This document shows, in pieces, positions 1-8,278 of a stretch of 64,000 nucleotides of DNA. The translations under genes and the position numbers were made by a program. Position 1 is the stretch's first letter. Every line of letters begins with the position of its first letter. The notes under the pieces are model-generated. The model saw nothing but the letters and a program-made list of their open reading frames with translations. It was not told the origin of the DNA and made no database searches. This DNA is from Asaia bogorensis (GTDB lineage: Bacteria; Pseudomonadota; Alphaproteobacteria; CACIAM-22H2): NCBI GenBank assembly GCA_945901855.1, contig CAMDLT010000012.1, forward strand, positions 25,428 to 89,427, written 5' to 3'.

Positions 1-1
1 C

Positions 2-1447
2 GCGGCGCAAAACCGCTGCTTTGGCGGCATGGCGCGCGTGGCGACGATGCTGCACGCCCAAAAGGCCGACGCGTCGGCCGCCGGGCGCCAAGTGCTGGTG
101 CTCGATGCGGGCGACCAGTTCCAGGGCTCGCTGTTTTACAGCCACTACAAAGGCTCGGCCGAACTCGAAGTGATGAGCCAAGTCGGCTACGACGCGATGG
201 CGATCGGCAACCACGAATTCGACGACGGTCCGGAAAACTTCGCGCGCTTTTTGCGCGCCGCGCGCTTCCCCGTGCTGTCCGCAAATATCGACGCGACGAC
301 CGAGCCTGCGCTGCGCGACATGTTCAAGAGCCATATCGTGCTGGCGCGCGCGGGCGTCAAGATCGCGATCGTGGGCGCCACCACCGAAGATACGCCCGAA
401 ATCGCCTCGCCCGGCCCGCGCTTGCGCTTCGTCAAGGCAGAGGACGTGCTGCGTCCGCTCGTGGCCCGGCTCAAGGCGGACGGCGTGGGCCATATCGTGC
501 TGCTCTCGCATCTGGGCTTGTCGCGCGACCGCGAGGTTGCCGCCGCTATCGACGGTATCGACGTGATCGTCGGCGGCCATTCGCACACGCTGCTCGGCAA
601 CAATGTGGAAGGCGCCCAAGGCCCCTATCCCACGAACGTCAAAGGCCCGTCGGGCCGCGACGTTCCGATCGTCCAGGCCGGCGCGTTCTCGCGCCATATT
701 GGCCGCATCGATCTCGATTTCGATGCGGCCGGCAACGTGGTCGCGGCATCGGGCAACACCATGCTGGTCTTGCAAAGCGTGGCGCCGCACGCGGCCATCC
801 AGGCGACGATCGATCGGCTCGACGCGCCGCTTGTCCAGGTGCGCGCCCAGCCCGTGGGCCAGTCGGCGCTCGCCTATTCGCTCGACGGCTGCCGCGCGCG
901 CGAATGCGCGCTTGGCAATCTCGTGGCCGAATCGATGCTCGCTGCCACGCGTACCCAAGGTACGCAGTTCGCCCTGCAAAATGGCGGCGGCTTGCGCGCG
1001 GGCATTCCGGCGGGCGAGGTCGCGTTGGGGGCGGTGCTGACGACGCTGCCGTTCCAGAATTCGGTCGCGACCGTCAAGATCAAGGGCAGCGACTTCGTCG
1101 AAGCGCTCGAAAACGGTTTGTCGCAAGTGGCCCAAGGCGGCGGGCGTTTCCCGCAAGTGGCGGGCGTGCGCTTTGCCTGGGACTTGGCGCGCCCCGTGGG
1201 CAGCCGCGTGCTGTCGGTCGAACTGCGCCGTGCCGATGGCAGCTTCGGGCCGTTCGATCCGAACGCGATCTACACGATGGCGACGAACGATTTCATGCGG
1301 CGCGGCGGCGACGGCTACGTCGTTTTGCGCGACCGCGGCATCGACCCCTACGATTTCGGTCCGGGTCTCGACGATGCTTTGGCCGCCTATATCCGCGCGA
1401 ACTCGCCGGTGCGGATCTCGACCGACGGACGCATTGTCACGCGCTGA
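2..1447 (+). CDS. 5'-nucleotidase / 2',3'-cyclic phosphodiesterase family, 5' end missing
   Basis: Periplasmic-type metallophosphoesterase that hydrolyses nucleotides (UshA-like). The reading frame is open to the left edge of the window: codons before the first in-window ATG (position 29) encode QNRCFGG, a conserved N-terminal stretch of this family, so the true start and the signal peptide lie upstream. Visible motifs are the metal-binding GNHEFDDG, the GGHSH histidine motif, and in the C-terminal nucleotide-binding domain NGGGLRAGIPAG and NDFMRRGGDGY. The order metallophosphatase then 5'-nucleotidase C-terminal domain is that of the family. Exact substrate is not readable from sequence. Confidence 0.9.
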   Translation, partial: AAQNRCFGGMARVATMLHAQKADASAAGRQVLVLDAGDQFQGSLFYSHYKGSAELEVMSQVGYDAMAIGNHEFDDGPENFARFLRAARFPVLSANIDATTEPALRDMFKSHIVLARAGVKIAIVGATTEDTPEIASPGPRLRFVKAEDVLRPLVARLKADGVGHIVLLSHLGLSRDREVAAAIDGIDVIVGGHSHTLLGNNVEGAQGPYPTNVKGPSGRDVPIVQAGAFSRHIGRIDLDFDAAGNVVAASGNTMLVLQSVAPHAAIQATIDRLDAPLVQVRAQPVGQSALAYSLDGCRARECALGNLVAESMLAATRTQGTQFALQNGGGLRAGIPAGEVALGAVLTTLPFQNSVATVKIKGSDFVEALENGLSQVAQGGGRFPQVAGVRFAWDLARPVGSRVLSVELRRADGSFGPFDPNAIYTMATNDFMRRGGDGYVVLRDRGIDPYDFGPGLDDALAAYIRANSPVRISTDGRIVTR

Positions 1448-1619
1448 TTCCCGCTCGCCCGAGACGACGAAAGATGCCCGGCGATATTCGATTGCCCGAC
1501 CTGCGCGCCAAGCGGAAAAACGCGATGCAACCCGTCGGCCGACCTTGCGGTCTGCCGGTCGGCGGTTGCGGCTTTGTTGCGCGTGCGGGCATCGCAACAT
1601 CGCCGAAGGCGGCGCGCAA

Positions 1620-2594
1620 GTGACAGCGACGCGGCGCAGCGCTCTGGCCCGGTTGGGCGGAGCGCTCGCCGCGTTTTCGTTTGGCGCGGACGTTCTTGCA
1701 TCGACGCCGCTCGAACTCGCTGCGGTGCCGATAGCGCTCGACGAGCGCGACTCGGGCGTCGATCGGATCGGGCCCTTGCGCTGGCGCGGCGGCCTGTGGC
1801 TTGGCGCTGCCGACAAACGATTTGGCGGCTGGTCGGATCTGTGGGTCGCTGCCGACCGAAGCCGCTTGATCGCGATTTCGGATCGCGGCTGGACGCTCGA
1901 TGCCGCGCCCGCGTTCGACACGAATTTGCGCGGGCTGCATGGCGCGCGTTTCGGTCGCCTGATCGAACCTGGCGGCAAAGCTGTCTTGCGTGCGGCCGGC
2001 GATGCCGAAGGATTGGCGCGTCTGCCCGACGGCAGTTTTGCCGTCAGTTTCGAACAGACGCCCCGCATCCTCGTCTACCCCCCGGCCGAGCCGCCCTTTT
2101 CCAGGCCGCCGCGCGCTAGGGCCGCCCCCAACCTTGCCGATACGCCGCGCAATGGCGGCATGGAAGCGTTGGCCGCGCTGCCGGGCGGCGCGCTGGTGAC
2201 GCTGGTCGAAGAAGGGCGCGAAGACGGTCTGCACCGGGGGTTCGTTGAAACCGCGACGGGCTGGGCCAAGTTCGGCTACCGTGCGGGCGAGAATTTTGCG
2301 CCGGTCGGCATCTGCGCGCTCGCCGACGGCGACTTCGTCGTGCTCGAGCGCAGTTTTTCGTTGCTCTTTGGCGGCTTCGGGGCGCGTCTTGTGCGCGTGG
2401 CGGGGAACGCGTTTGCGCCGGGCGCCGTCGTCGAAGGCCGGGAACTTGCGCGTCTGCGCCCGCCTTTGCTCGCCGACAATTACGAAGGCATCGCGGCGAC
2501 GCTGGCCCCGGACGGCACGCAGCTTCTATGGCTTCTGTCGGACGACAATTTTATGTCGCTCCAGCGCACCCTGCTGGTCGTCTTCCAGCTGTAG
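1620..2594 (+). CDS. Esterase-like activity of phytase family protein, exported
   Basis: A 324-residue protein of the phytase-esterase-like beta-propeller family (PF13449 type). I chose the GTG at 1620 because it begins a plausible Tat/Sec signal (TRRSALARLGG followed by a hydrophobic stretch ending near VLAS), whereas the open frame upstream is only the shadow of the preceding gene. Visible family features are the WSDLWV and ISDRGW blade segments, DAEGLARLPDG and NGGMEALAALPGG. It lies 172 nt downstream of the nucleotidase on the same strand and may be co-transcribed with it. A phosphatase or esterase function is a family-level guess; no catalytic residues can be assigned with confidence. 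Confidence 0.75.
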   Translation: MTATRRSALARLGGALAAFSFGADVLASTPLELAAVPIALDERDSGVDRIGPLRWRGGLWLGAADKRFGGWSDLWVAADRSRLIAISDRGWTLDAAPAFDTNLRGLHGARFGRLIEPGGKAVLRAAGDAEGLARLPDGSFAVSFEQTPRILVYPPAEPPFSRPPRARAAPNLADTPRNGGMEALAALPGGALVTLVEEGREDGLHRGFVETATGWAKFGYRAGENFAPVGICALADGDFVVLERSFSLLFGGFGARLVRVAGNAFAPGAVVEGRELARLRPPLLADNYEGIAATLAPDGTQLLWLLSDDNFMSLQRTLLVVFQL

Positions 2595-2621
2595 CGGCCG
2601 CGTTGGCCGCATCCGGCGGAT

Positions 2622-2654
2622 AAAAAAAGGCCCGCCGGTGCAGGGCGGGCCTTT
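2622..2654 (-). terminator. Rho-independent terminator of rpmB
   Basis: Perfect 11-bp arms (2626-2636 and 2644-2654, GGCCCGCC/GGCGGGCC core) around a 7-nt loop. Seven A residues at 2622-2628 give a U tract when read on the minus strand, so it terminates rpmB, 64 nt after that gene's stop. It may also work more weakly for the plus-strand gene ending at 2594. Confidence 0.85.
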
Positions 2655-2717
2655 GGAGGTCTTGTATCGGAAACAAGGAAGATCGTGTTTTTGTTATCCG
2701 CACCGAGCCGTCGAATT

Positions 2718-3011
2718 TCAGGCGGCGCGCTTTTCGAGCGCTTCCTTGACCTGGTCCTTCAAGCGGCGCATTTCTTTGGTGAGCTTGGCTGACGCCGTTT
2801 TGACGAGCCACGCGTCCAAACCGCCCGAATGCTCGACGGTCTTCAACCCGTTGGTCGAGATGCGCACGCGCACCGAGCGCCCCAGCACGTCCGACAGCAG
2901 CGTCGTGTCCTGCAAATTGGGCAGGAAGCGGCGCTTCGTCTTGTTGTTGGCGTGCGACACATTGTTGCCGACCAGCGGACCCTTTCCGCTTACCATGCAG
3001 CGACGCGACAT
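2718..3011 (-). CDS. rpmB: 50S ribosomal protein L28
   Basis: A 97-residue bL28 protein of the large ribosomal subunit. It begins [12 protein letters not shown], has the family segments [16 protein letters not shown] and a basic C-terminus, and is the usual alphaproteobacterial length. The frame is open a further 29 codons upstream, but the ATG at 3011 is preceded by a GAGG ribosome-binding site and matches the family start. It is monocistronic, with its own terminator at 2622-2654. The gene is separated from meaB downstream of 3095 by about 80 nt without clear signals other than the promoter expected there. Confidence 0.95.
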   Translation of the reverse strand: MSRRCMVSGKGPLVGNNVSHANNKTKRRFLPNLQDTTLLSDVLGRSVRVRISTNGLKTVEHSGGLDAWLVKTASAKLTKEMRRLKDQVKEALEKRAA

Positions 3012-3094
3012 TGTTCGAACCCTCGTAAAATAGCGGTTCCCGAACGCGGGACCCTGCAATGAGGGGGCGGTTTTAGGGGCTTGCGGGCGCGCCG

Positions 3095-4099
3095 TCAACC
3101 GCTGCCTTTGGCCGAATCGCCGCGCAGGCGCGCCAAAACCGTTGCCGCCGCCGCATGCGGACTTTCAAGCCCTTGAAATACTTTAACTTCTAAGGCTTCG
3201 ACAAGATTTTTAAGCGCCGGTTCGGCGGCCAAAAATTCGACCACCCCGTCCTGAATTTCGCGCCACAACGTGGCTTTGGCTTGGGTCGCGCGCTTGGCCG
3301 CGATCCCCGCCGACCCCAGAACCTTGCCGTGGTCGAGAATGGCGGCCCAGATCGCATCGATGCCGACATTGTGCAGCGCCGAGACACGCAAGACCGGCGG
3401 ATGCCAGGCTGCGTTGCGCGGGCGCAGCATGTGCAAGGCCGCCTGGTAGTCGGCCGCCGTGCGCCCGGCGGCGGCGGCGAGGTCGCCGTCCGACTTGTTG
3501 ATCGCGACCAGGTCGGCAAGTTCGACAATGCCTTTTTTGATGCCCTGCAATTCGTCGCCGGCGGCGGGCGGCAGCAGCAGCATGAACAGATCGACCATCT
3601 GGGCAACGGCGGTTTCCGACTGGCCGACGCCCACGGTTTCGATCAGGATCGTATCGAAACCCGCCGCTTCGCAGACCAGTGCCGCTTCGCGCGTGCGCCT
3701 GGCGACGCCGCCCAAATTGCCGCCCGAGGGCGACGGGCGGATGAAAGCGCGCGCATCGCGCGCCAGCAATTCCATGCGCGTTTTGTCGCCCAGGATCGAG
3801 CCGCCCGAAACCGGGCTCGACGGATCGACCGCCAGCACGGCGGGTCTGCGCCCGCACGCCAAGAGATAGAGCCCAAAGGCCTCGATAAAGGTCGATTTGC
3901 CCGCCCCCGGCGGCCCGGAGATGCCCACGCGCACGACGTTGGCGGGCGGGGCGCGGCGAATTTCGGCGAGCAGCGCGTCGGCCTGCACGCGATGCTCGGG
4001 CTTGGTCGATTCGACGAGCGTGATCGCGCGGGCAAGGGCGCGCCGGTCGCCGTCGGCGATCGCCTGTGCCAGCGCTGGGGCCGGCGGCGGCGCGCTCAC
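3095..4099 (-). CDS. meaB: MeaB/ArgK-type GTPase, methylmalonyl-CoA mutase chaperone
   Basis: A 334-residue G3E-family GTPase that loads and protects adenosylcobalamin on methylmalonyl-CoA mutase. Motifs are the P-loop [27 protein letters not shown] (switch region), the ETVGVGQSE segment and NKSDGD for guanine recognition, all canonical. The start is GTG at 4099, which overlaps the accA stop codon as GTGA, so translation is coupled to accA. No mutase gene is in the window. Pairing with the acetyl-CoA carboxylase alpha subunit is unusual enough to note, but both act on short acyl-CoAs. Function is inferred from strong motif conservation. Confidence 0.9.
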   Translation of the reverse strand: MSAPPPAPALAQAIADGDRRALARAITLVESTKPEHRVQADALLAEIRRAPPANVVRVGISGPPGAGKSTFIEAFGLYLLACGRRPAVLAVDPSSPVSGGSILGDKTRMELLARDARAFIRPSPSGGNLGGVARRTREAALVCEAAGFDTILIETVGVGQSETAVAQMVDLFMLLLPPAAGDELQGIKKGIVELADLVAINKSDGDLAAAAGRTAADYQAALHMLRPRNAAWHPPVLRVSALHNVGIDAIWAAILDHGKVLGSAGIAAKRATQAKATLWREIQDGVVEFLAAEPALKNLVEALEVKVFQGLESPHAAAATVLARLRGDSAKGSG

Positions 4100-5049
4100 A
4101 GGCCCTTCCGGCCCATCTCGAGAAACTTCTCGCGTCGGCGCGCGCGCAAGACGCCGCCATCGATGCCCTTCATTTCGCCGAGCGCCGCGGCAAACGCGTC
4201 GCCCAGTGCTCGAATCGTTTCGTCCTTGCCGCGATGGGCGCCGCCCAGCGGTTCGGCAACGATGGCGTCGATCACGCCGAGTTTCAGCAGATCCTGCGCC
4301 GTCAGTTTCAGGGCTTCGGCCGCCGTCTGCGCTTGGTCTGCCGAGCGCCACAGGATCGACGCGCAACCTTCGGGCGAGATGACCGAATAGACCGCATGCT
4401 CGAGCATCAGCACTTTGTTGGCGGCGGCGATGGCGATGGCGCCGCCCGAGCCGCCCTCGCCAAGGATGGCCGCGACGAACGGCACTTTGATTCGCAGGCT
4501 CGTTTCGATGGTTTTGGCGATCGCTTCGGCTTGGCCGCGCGCTTCGGCGTCGATGCCGGGATAGGCGCCGGCCGTATCGACCAGCGACAGCACGGGCAGG
4601 CCGAAGCGGTCGGCAAGCGCCATCAGACGCTGCGCCTTGCGGTAGCCTTCGGGCTTGGCCATGCCGAAATTGTGTTTGATGCGGGTTTCGGTGTCCGAGC
4701 CCTTTTCTTGGCCGATCACGACGACCGACTGGCCGCGAAAGCGCCCGATGCCGCCGATCACGGCCGCATCGTCGCCAAACAGCCGGTCGCCCGACAGGGG
4801 CGTGAATTCGTCGATCAATTGGCCGACAAAATCGCGGCAATGCGGGCGTTCGGGATGGCGCGCGACTTGGACTTTCTGCCACGCGCTAAGCTTGCCGTAG
4901 ACGGCGCGGATCTGCCGGTCGACCTTGCTTTGCAGCTTGGCGACTTCGTCGGCAATATTGAGGGTGCCGTCGCCAGTCAGGCGCTTCAGCTCCTCGATCT
5001 TGCCTTCAAGTTCGGCGATCGGCTTTTCGAACTCAAGATAATGGGCCAT
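4096..5049 (-). CDS. accA: Acetyl-CoA carboxylase carboxyltransferase subunit alpha
   Basis: A 317-residue AccA, the alpha half of the carboxyltransferase that makes malonyl-CoA for fatty-acid synthesis; it pairs with AccD, which is not in this window. The start at 5049 (MAHYLEFEKPI) matches the family; 27 further in-frame codons upstream look unrelated. Conserved segments are the N-terminal coiled-coil-rich region (ELEGKIEELK), FGMAKPEGYRKAQRLM, DTAGAYPGIDAEARGQAEAI and GEGGSGGAIAI followed by YSVISPEGCASILW. Length and motif order are normal. It overlaps the downstream meaB start by 4 nt. Confidence 0.96.
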   Translation of the reverse strand: MAHYLEFEKPIAELEGKIEELKRLTGDGTLNIADEVAKLQSKVDRQIRAVYGKLSAWQKVQVARHPERPHCRDFVGQLIDEFTPLSGDRLFGDDAAVIGGIGRFRGQSVVVIGQEKGSDTETRIKHNFGMAKPEGYRKAQRLMALADRFGLPVLSLVDTAGAYPGIDAEARGQAEAIAKTIETSLRIKVPFVAAILGEGGSGGAIAIAAANKVLMLEHAVYSVISPEGCASILWRSADQAQTAAEALKLTAQDLLKLGVIDAIVAEPLGGAHRGKDETIRALGDAFAAALGEMKGIDGGVLRARRREKFLEMGRKGL

Positions 5050-5161
5050 TGCAGGGGCGTCTATAGCATGGCCAAGCCACGCGTCCAGACCCGTTTTTGG
5101 GCCCGCTCCTCGATGACCGCGCCGCTTCATTCAAAGCGAATTTAGCAAGTTTATCTTTTTC

Positions 5162-5188
5162 TTGTAAACCATCTAACTTCGCTATAAA
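5162..5188 (+). promoter_or_regulatory. Candidate promoter of the AAA ATPase gene
   Basis: TTGTAA at 5162-5167 and TATAAA at 5183-5188 sit in an AT-rich patch that contrasts with the GC-rich surroundings. The 15-bp spacing is short. The -10-like box ends 8 nt before the ATG at 5197, and no Shine-Dalgarno sequence is visible, so the transcript may be leaderless. Confidence 0.4.
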
Positions 5189-5196
5189 ACAAAATA

Positions 5197-6390
5197 ATGG
5201 ATCCAATTACCAACCCGTTTGCGCCTGGTGCGGGAACGCAGCCGCCCGAACTTGCAGGTCGCAACGAGCTGCTCGAAACGGTTCGCATTGCATTGGCGCG
5301 TTTTCGTCGCGGTTCGCCCGCCAAAAGCGTGCTGATGGTCGGCCTGCGGGGCGTGGGCAAGACGGTTCTGCTCGATCGAATGCGAACCGACGCCGAAAAT
5401 GCCGGTTTCCATTCCATCCGTCTGGAAGCGCCCGAGCAGCGCTCGCTTCCCGCTTTGCTGGCACCGCAACTCCGAACGGCGCTCTTGCGCTTGTCGCGCA
5501 TCGAACGTGCGGCCGAATTTGCGACGCGTGCGCTGCGCGGTCTCGCCGGGTTTGCCAAGGCTCTCAAGGTCAAGTTCGCCGATATCGAGGTCGGCATCGA
5601 TTTCGATCCCGAGCCGGGTTTGGCCGACAACGGCGATCTGGAGCACGATCTGCAGGCGCTTTTTGAGGTTGTCGGCATGGCAGCCCAAAAGGCCGAGACC
5701 GCGCTGGTCTTGTTTATCGACGAGCTTCAATACGTGCCTGCGCCGCAGCTTGCAGCCTTGATCACGGCGCTGCATCGCTGCGCCCAACGCCAGCTGCCTG
5801 TCACGCTACTTGGCGCCGGATTGCCACAGCTGCGCGGCCGGATGGGCGAGGCAAAATCCTATGCCGAGCGGCTGTTCGATTTCCCCGAAGTCGGTCCTCT
5901 TTCGCCTCTCGCCGCACGGCTTGCCATCGAAAAACCGGCGAAGGATCAGGGCGTGCTTTTCGAGGAGGCGGCTCTGACGGCAATCGTCGCCCAGACGCAC
6001 GGGTACCCGTATTTTCTGCAGGAGTGGGGCAAGCATGCCTGGGACACGGCGCAAGCGTCGCCGATCGCGCAGGCTGATGTCGAGCGCGCCAGCAGCGTTG
6101 CGCTCGCCGCGTTGGACGCAAGTTTTTTTCGCGTGCGCTTCGATCGGTTGACGCCGAGCGAGAAGCGCTACCTGCGCGCCATGGCCGATTTGGGGCCGGG
6201 TCCGCATCGCTCCGGCGACATTGCGGAAATCCTCGGTCGAACCTCGACCTCGCTGGCCCCGACGCGCAGCACGATCATCGCGAAGGGAATGATCTGGAGC
6301 CCCAGCCATGGCGATACGGCCTTTACCGTTCCGCTGTTCGACGAATACATGAAACGCATCATGCCGAACGCGGACTGGCGCACGGCCTGA
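5197..6390 (+). CDS. AAA-type ATP-binding protein with C-terminal winged-helix region
   Basis: A 397-residue P-loop ATPase of the AAA_16/Orc1-like group. Visible motifs are Walker A GLRGVGKT near residue 49 and Walker B LVLFIDELQ near residue 170, followed by a sensor-like LPVTLLGAGLPQL segment, GYPYFLQEWG, and a C-terminal part starting at LTPSEKRYLRAMADLG that looks like a winged helix. Related proteins in bacterial genomes are usually annotated only as ATP-binding proteins, so no process can be named. It stands alone: divergent from accA upstream and convergent with the lyase downstream. The AT-rich upstream region suggests its own promoter. A role in defence or DNA handling is possible but unsupported. 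Confidence 0.8.
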   Translation: MDPITNPFAPGAGTQPPELAGRNELLETVRIALARFRRGSPAKSVLMVGLRGVGKTVLLDRMRTDAENAGFHSIRLEAPEQRSLPALLAPQLRTALLRLSRIERAAEFATRALRGLAGFAKALKVKFADIEVGIDFDPEPGLADNGDLEHDLQALFEVVGMAAQKAETALVLFIDELQYVPAPQLAALITALHRCAQRQLPVTLLGAGLPQLRGRMGEAKSYAERLFDFPEVGPLSPLAARLAIEKPAKDQGVLFEEAALTAIVAQTHGYPYFLQEWGKHAWDTAQASPIAQADVERASSVALAALDASFFRVRFDRLTPSEKRYLRAMADLGPGPHRSGDIAEILGRTSTSLAPTRSTIIAKGMIWSPSHGDTAFTVPLFDEYMKRIMPNADWRTA

Positions 6391-6400
6391 GGCCGGCGTT

Positions 6401-7345
6401 TCAGACAAACCCGCGGATTTGGCCGTGTTTGGCGACGATGGCGCGCGCTTGGCGGATCGAGGCGATGTCGATCAGGCGGCCTTCGAAGGTCGCAGCCCCC
6501 TGGCCCTCGTCGGCGGCCGCATCCATCGCCAGCAAAATCGCCCGCGCGCGCTCGACTTCCATCGGGTCCGGCGAAAAAACATCGTTGATCGTCGCGATCT
6601 GCGAGGGGTGAATCGCCATCTTGCCCTCGCAGCCCAAGGCGGCCGCGCGAAATGCCGATTCCTTCATTCCCAACGAGTCGTTGAAATCGGCATAGGGCCC
6701 GTCGATCGGGCGTTTGCCGGCCGCCCGCGCCGCCACGACGATGCGCGCCAACGCATAGTGCCAGATGTCGGCTTGGCGGCCCTCGATCGCGTATTGCGCC
6801 GACAGCCCGCCAATATTGGTTGTGCGCATGCCGGTGGAGGCCGCAAAATCGCCGACGCCGAATACCAGCGCTTCGACGCGCGGGCATGCGGCCGCGATCG
6901 CCTCGACATTGGCAAGTCCCTGCGCCGTTTCGATCAGCAATTCGAGACCGATCGGCTTTTCGATTTTTTTGGCGCGCTCGATTTGGGCGAGCCACATATC
7001 GACTGCCAGCACATCCTCGGCGCGGTTCACTTTGGGCAGCATCAGGAGATCGATGCGGTTGCCCGCTTTTTCGACGAGATCGACCAGATCGCGATACATC
7101 CATTCGGTGTCCGCGCCGTTGATGCGCACCGAAATGGTCTTGCCGACCGCCCCCCAATCGATGTCGTTGAGCGCTTCGACCGCATTTTTGCGCGCTTGGG
7201 TTTTGTCGCCCGGCGCCACCGCGTCTTCGAGGTCGAGAAAGACGACATCGGCGGCCGAGCGTGCCGCCTTGGAAAAGAGCTCGGGCCGGCTGGCCGGTAC
7301 GGCAAGCTCGGTGCGGTTCAAGCGCAAAGGGATCGCATGGGGCAT
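6401..7345 (-). CDS. mcl1: Malyl-CoA / beta-methylmalyl-CoA lyase (HpcH/HpaI/CitE family)
   Basis: A 314-residue CitE-like TIM-barrel lyase. It carries FLDLEDAVAPGDK, VRINGADT, a metal-ligand region LELLIETAQGLANVEAI, GVGDFAAST and EGKMAIHPSQI, and ends with GRLIDIASIRQARAIV. From memory this arrangement resembles the methylotroph and Rhodobacter malyl-CoA lyases more than citrate lyase beta subunit, which suggests cleavage of malyl-CoA or methylmalyl-CoA to glyoxylate plus an acyl-CoA in the ethylmalonyl-CoA pathway. The nearby meaB gene fits that pathway. Substrate assignment is inference; the family call is secure. Confidence 0.82.
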   Translation of the reverse strand: MPHAIPLRLNRTELAVPASRPELFSKAARSAADVVFLDLEDAVAPGDKTQARKNAVEALNDIDWGAVGKTISVRINGADTEWMYRDLVDLVEKAGNRIDLLMLPKVNRAEDVLAVDMWLAQIERAKKIEKPIGLELLIETAQGLANVEAIAAACPRVEALVFGVGDFAASTGMRTTNIGGLSAQYAIEGRQADIWHYALARIVVAARAAGKRPIDGPYADFNDSLGMKESAFRAAALGCEGKMAIHPSQIATINDVFSPDPMEVERARAILLAMDAAADEGQGAATFEGRLIDIASIRQARAIVAKHGQIRGFV

Positions 7346-7411
7346 GCTGGTTTTTAGCCGACCGCGCCGCAGCGAACAAGCGCGTGCGCGGCAGGCGAAG
7401 CAAGGCGCACT

Positions 7412-8188
7412 TCAAGCTTCCGCGAGGAACGACGCCAAGCGCGCGAGAACGGCTTCGCGCGCCTGCAAATGCGGCTGGTGGGCGGCACCCGGCACCGCCC
7501 ATGTTTGGCATGCACCGCCGACCGCACGCTCGATGCGCGCCAATTGGTCGAGCGTGCCGTATTCGTCGTTTTCGCCCTGCAAGGCCAGCACGCGCGCCGC
7601 GACGGACTTCAAATCCGCCTCGATATTCCAATCGGCAAACGGCGCCGACAGCCATGTCTCGGCCCAGGCCGCGAACAGCGCGTCGGTATTGGGCCCGTGG
7701 TAGCGCGCAAGGCGCTCGCGCAGATCCGTGTCGCGATAGGCGCTTGCCGCCGCGCGGATGCCATCGAGCGTCGCCGTTTCGACCAGCACATGGGCGGCCA
7801 TCGTCACGATCGCGCCAAAGCGTTGGGGGGCCTTTGCGCCCGCCAGCAAAGCGATCGAGCCGCCGTCCGAATGGCCAACCAGATCGGCACTTGGCATCGA
7901 CAGCTTGTCCATCACCGCGAGCAAGGCGGCCGCCTCGTCCTGCAGATAGCCGATTTGGCGTTTTGCTTGAAGCGGGTCGGACTGGCCGTGGCCGATGCGC
8001 TCGTAGACCAATCCGGGACGTTGCGTAAGATTGCACAAATCGGCCGGAAACCCGCGCCACAACGCGATCGATCCCAACGCTTCGTGCAAAAAAACGACCG
8101 GTCGGCCGCGCGCAGCCGCGTTGAGATGCGCCACGCGCACCGTGCCCTGGTCGAGACGAAGGGCTTGGGACGGGCTTTGCTTGACCAA
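7412..8188 (-). CDS. Alpha/beta hydrolase
   Basis: A 258-residue alpha/beta-hydrolase-fold protein. HGxx-type oxyanion segment FLHEALGS, nucleophile elbow GHSDGGS (serine), an acidic residue near QGENDEYGT and the catalytic histidine in GAAHQPH form a complete triad. No signal peptide, so cytoplasmic. It lies 66 nt upstream (in transcription order) of the lyase gene and could be co-transcribed with it. Substrate unknown; thioesterase or ester hydrolase are both possible. Confidence 0.82.
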   Translation of the reverse strand: MVKQSPSQALRLDQGTVRVAHLNAAARGRPVVFLHEALGSIALWRGFPADLCNLTQRPGLVYERIGHGQSDPLQAKRQIGYLQDEAAALLAVMDKLSMPSADLVGHSDGGSIALLAGAKAPQRFGAIVTMAAHVLVETATLDGIRAAASAYRDTDLRERLARYHGPNTDALFAAWAETWLSAPFADWNIEADLKSVAARVLALQGENDEYGTLDQLARIERAVGGACQTWAVPGAAHQPHLQAREAVLARLASFLAEA

Positions 8189-8278
8189 GCGGCTGCTTTC
8201 GAATTAAGTGGAACAAGGTGCGGGCAACAAAAAAACATAGCCTGGATCGCCGACAGGGAGCTAGACGCCAAAACCGCC

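Noticed and set aside
3012..3098. N-terminal extension of L28 by 29 codons.
   Set aside because: The ATG at 3011 has a ribosome-binding site and gives the family-length protein.
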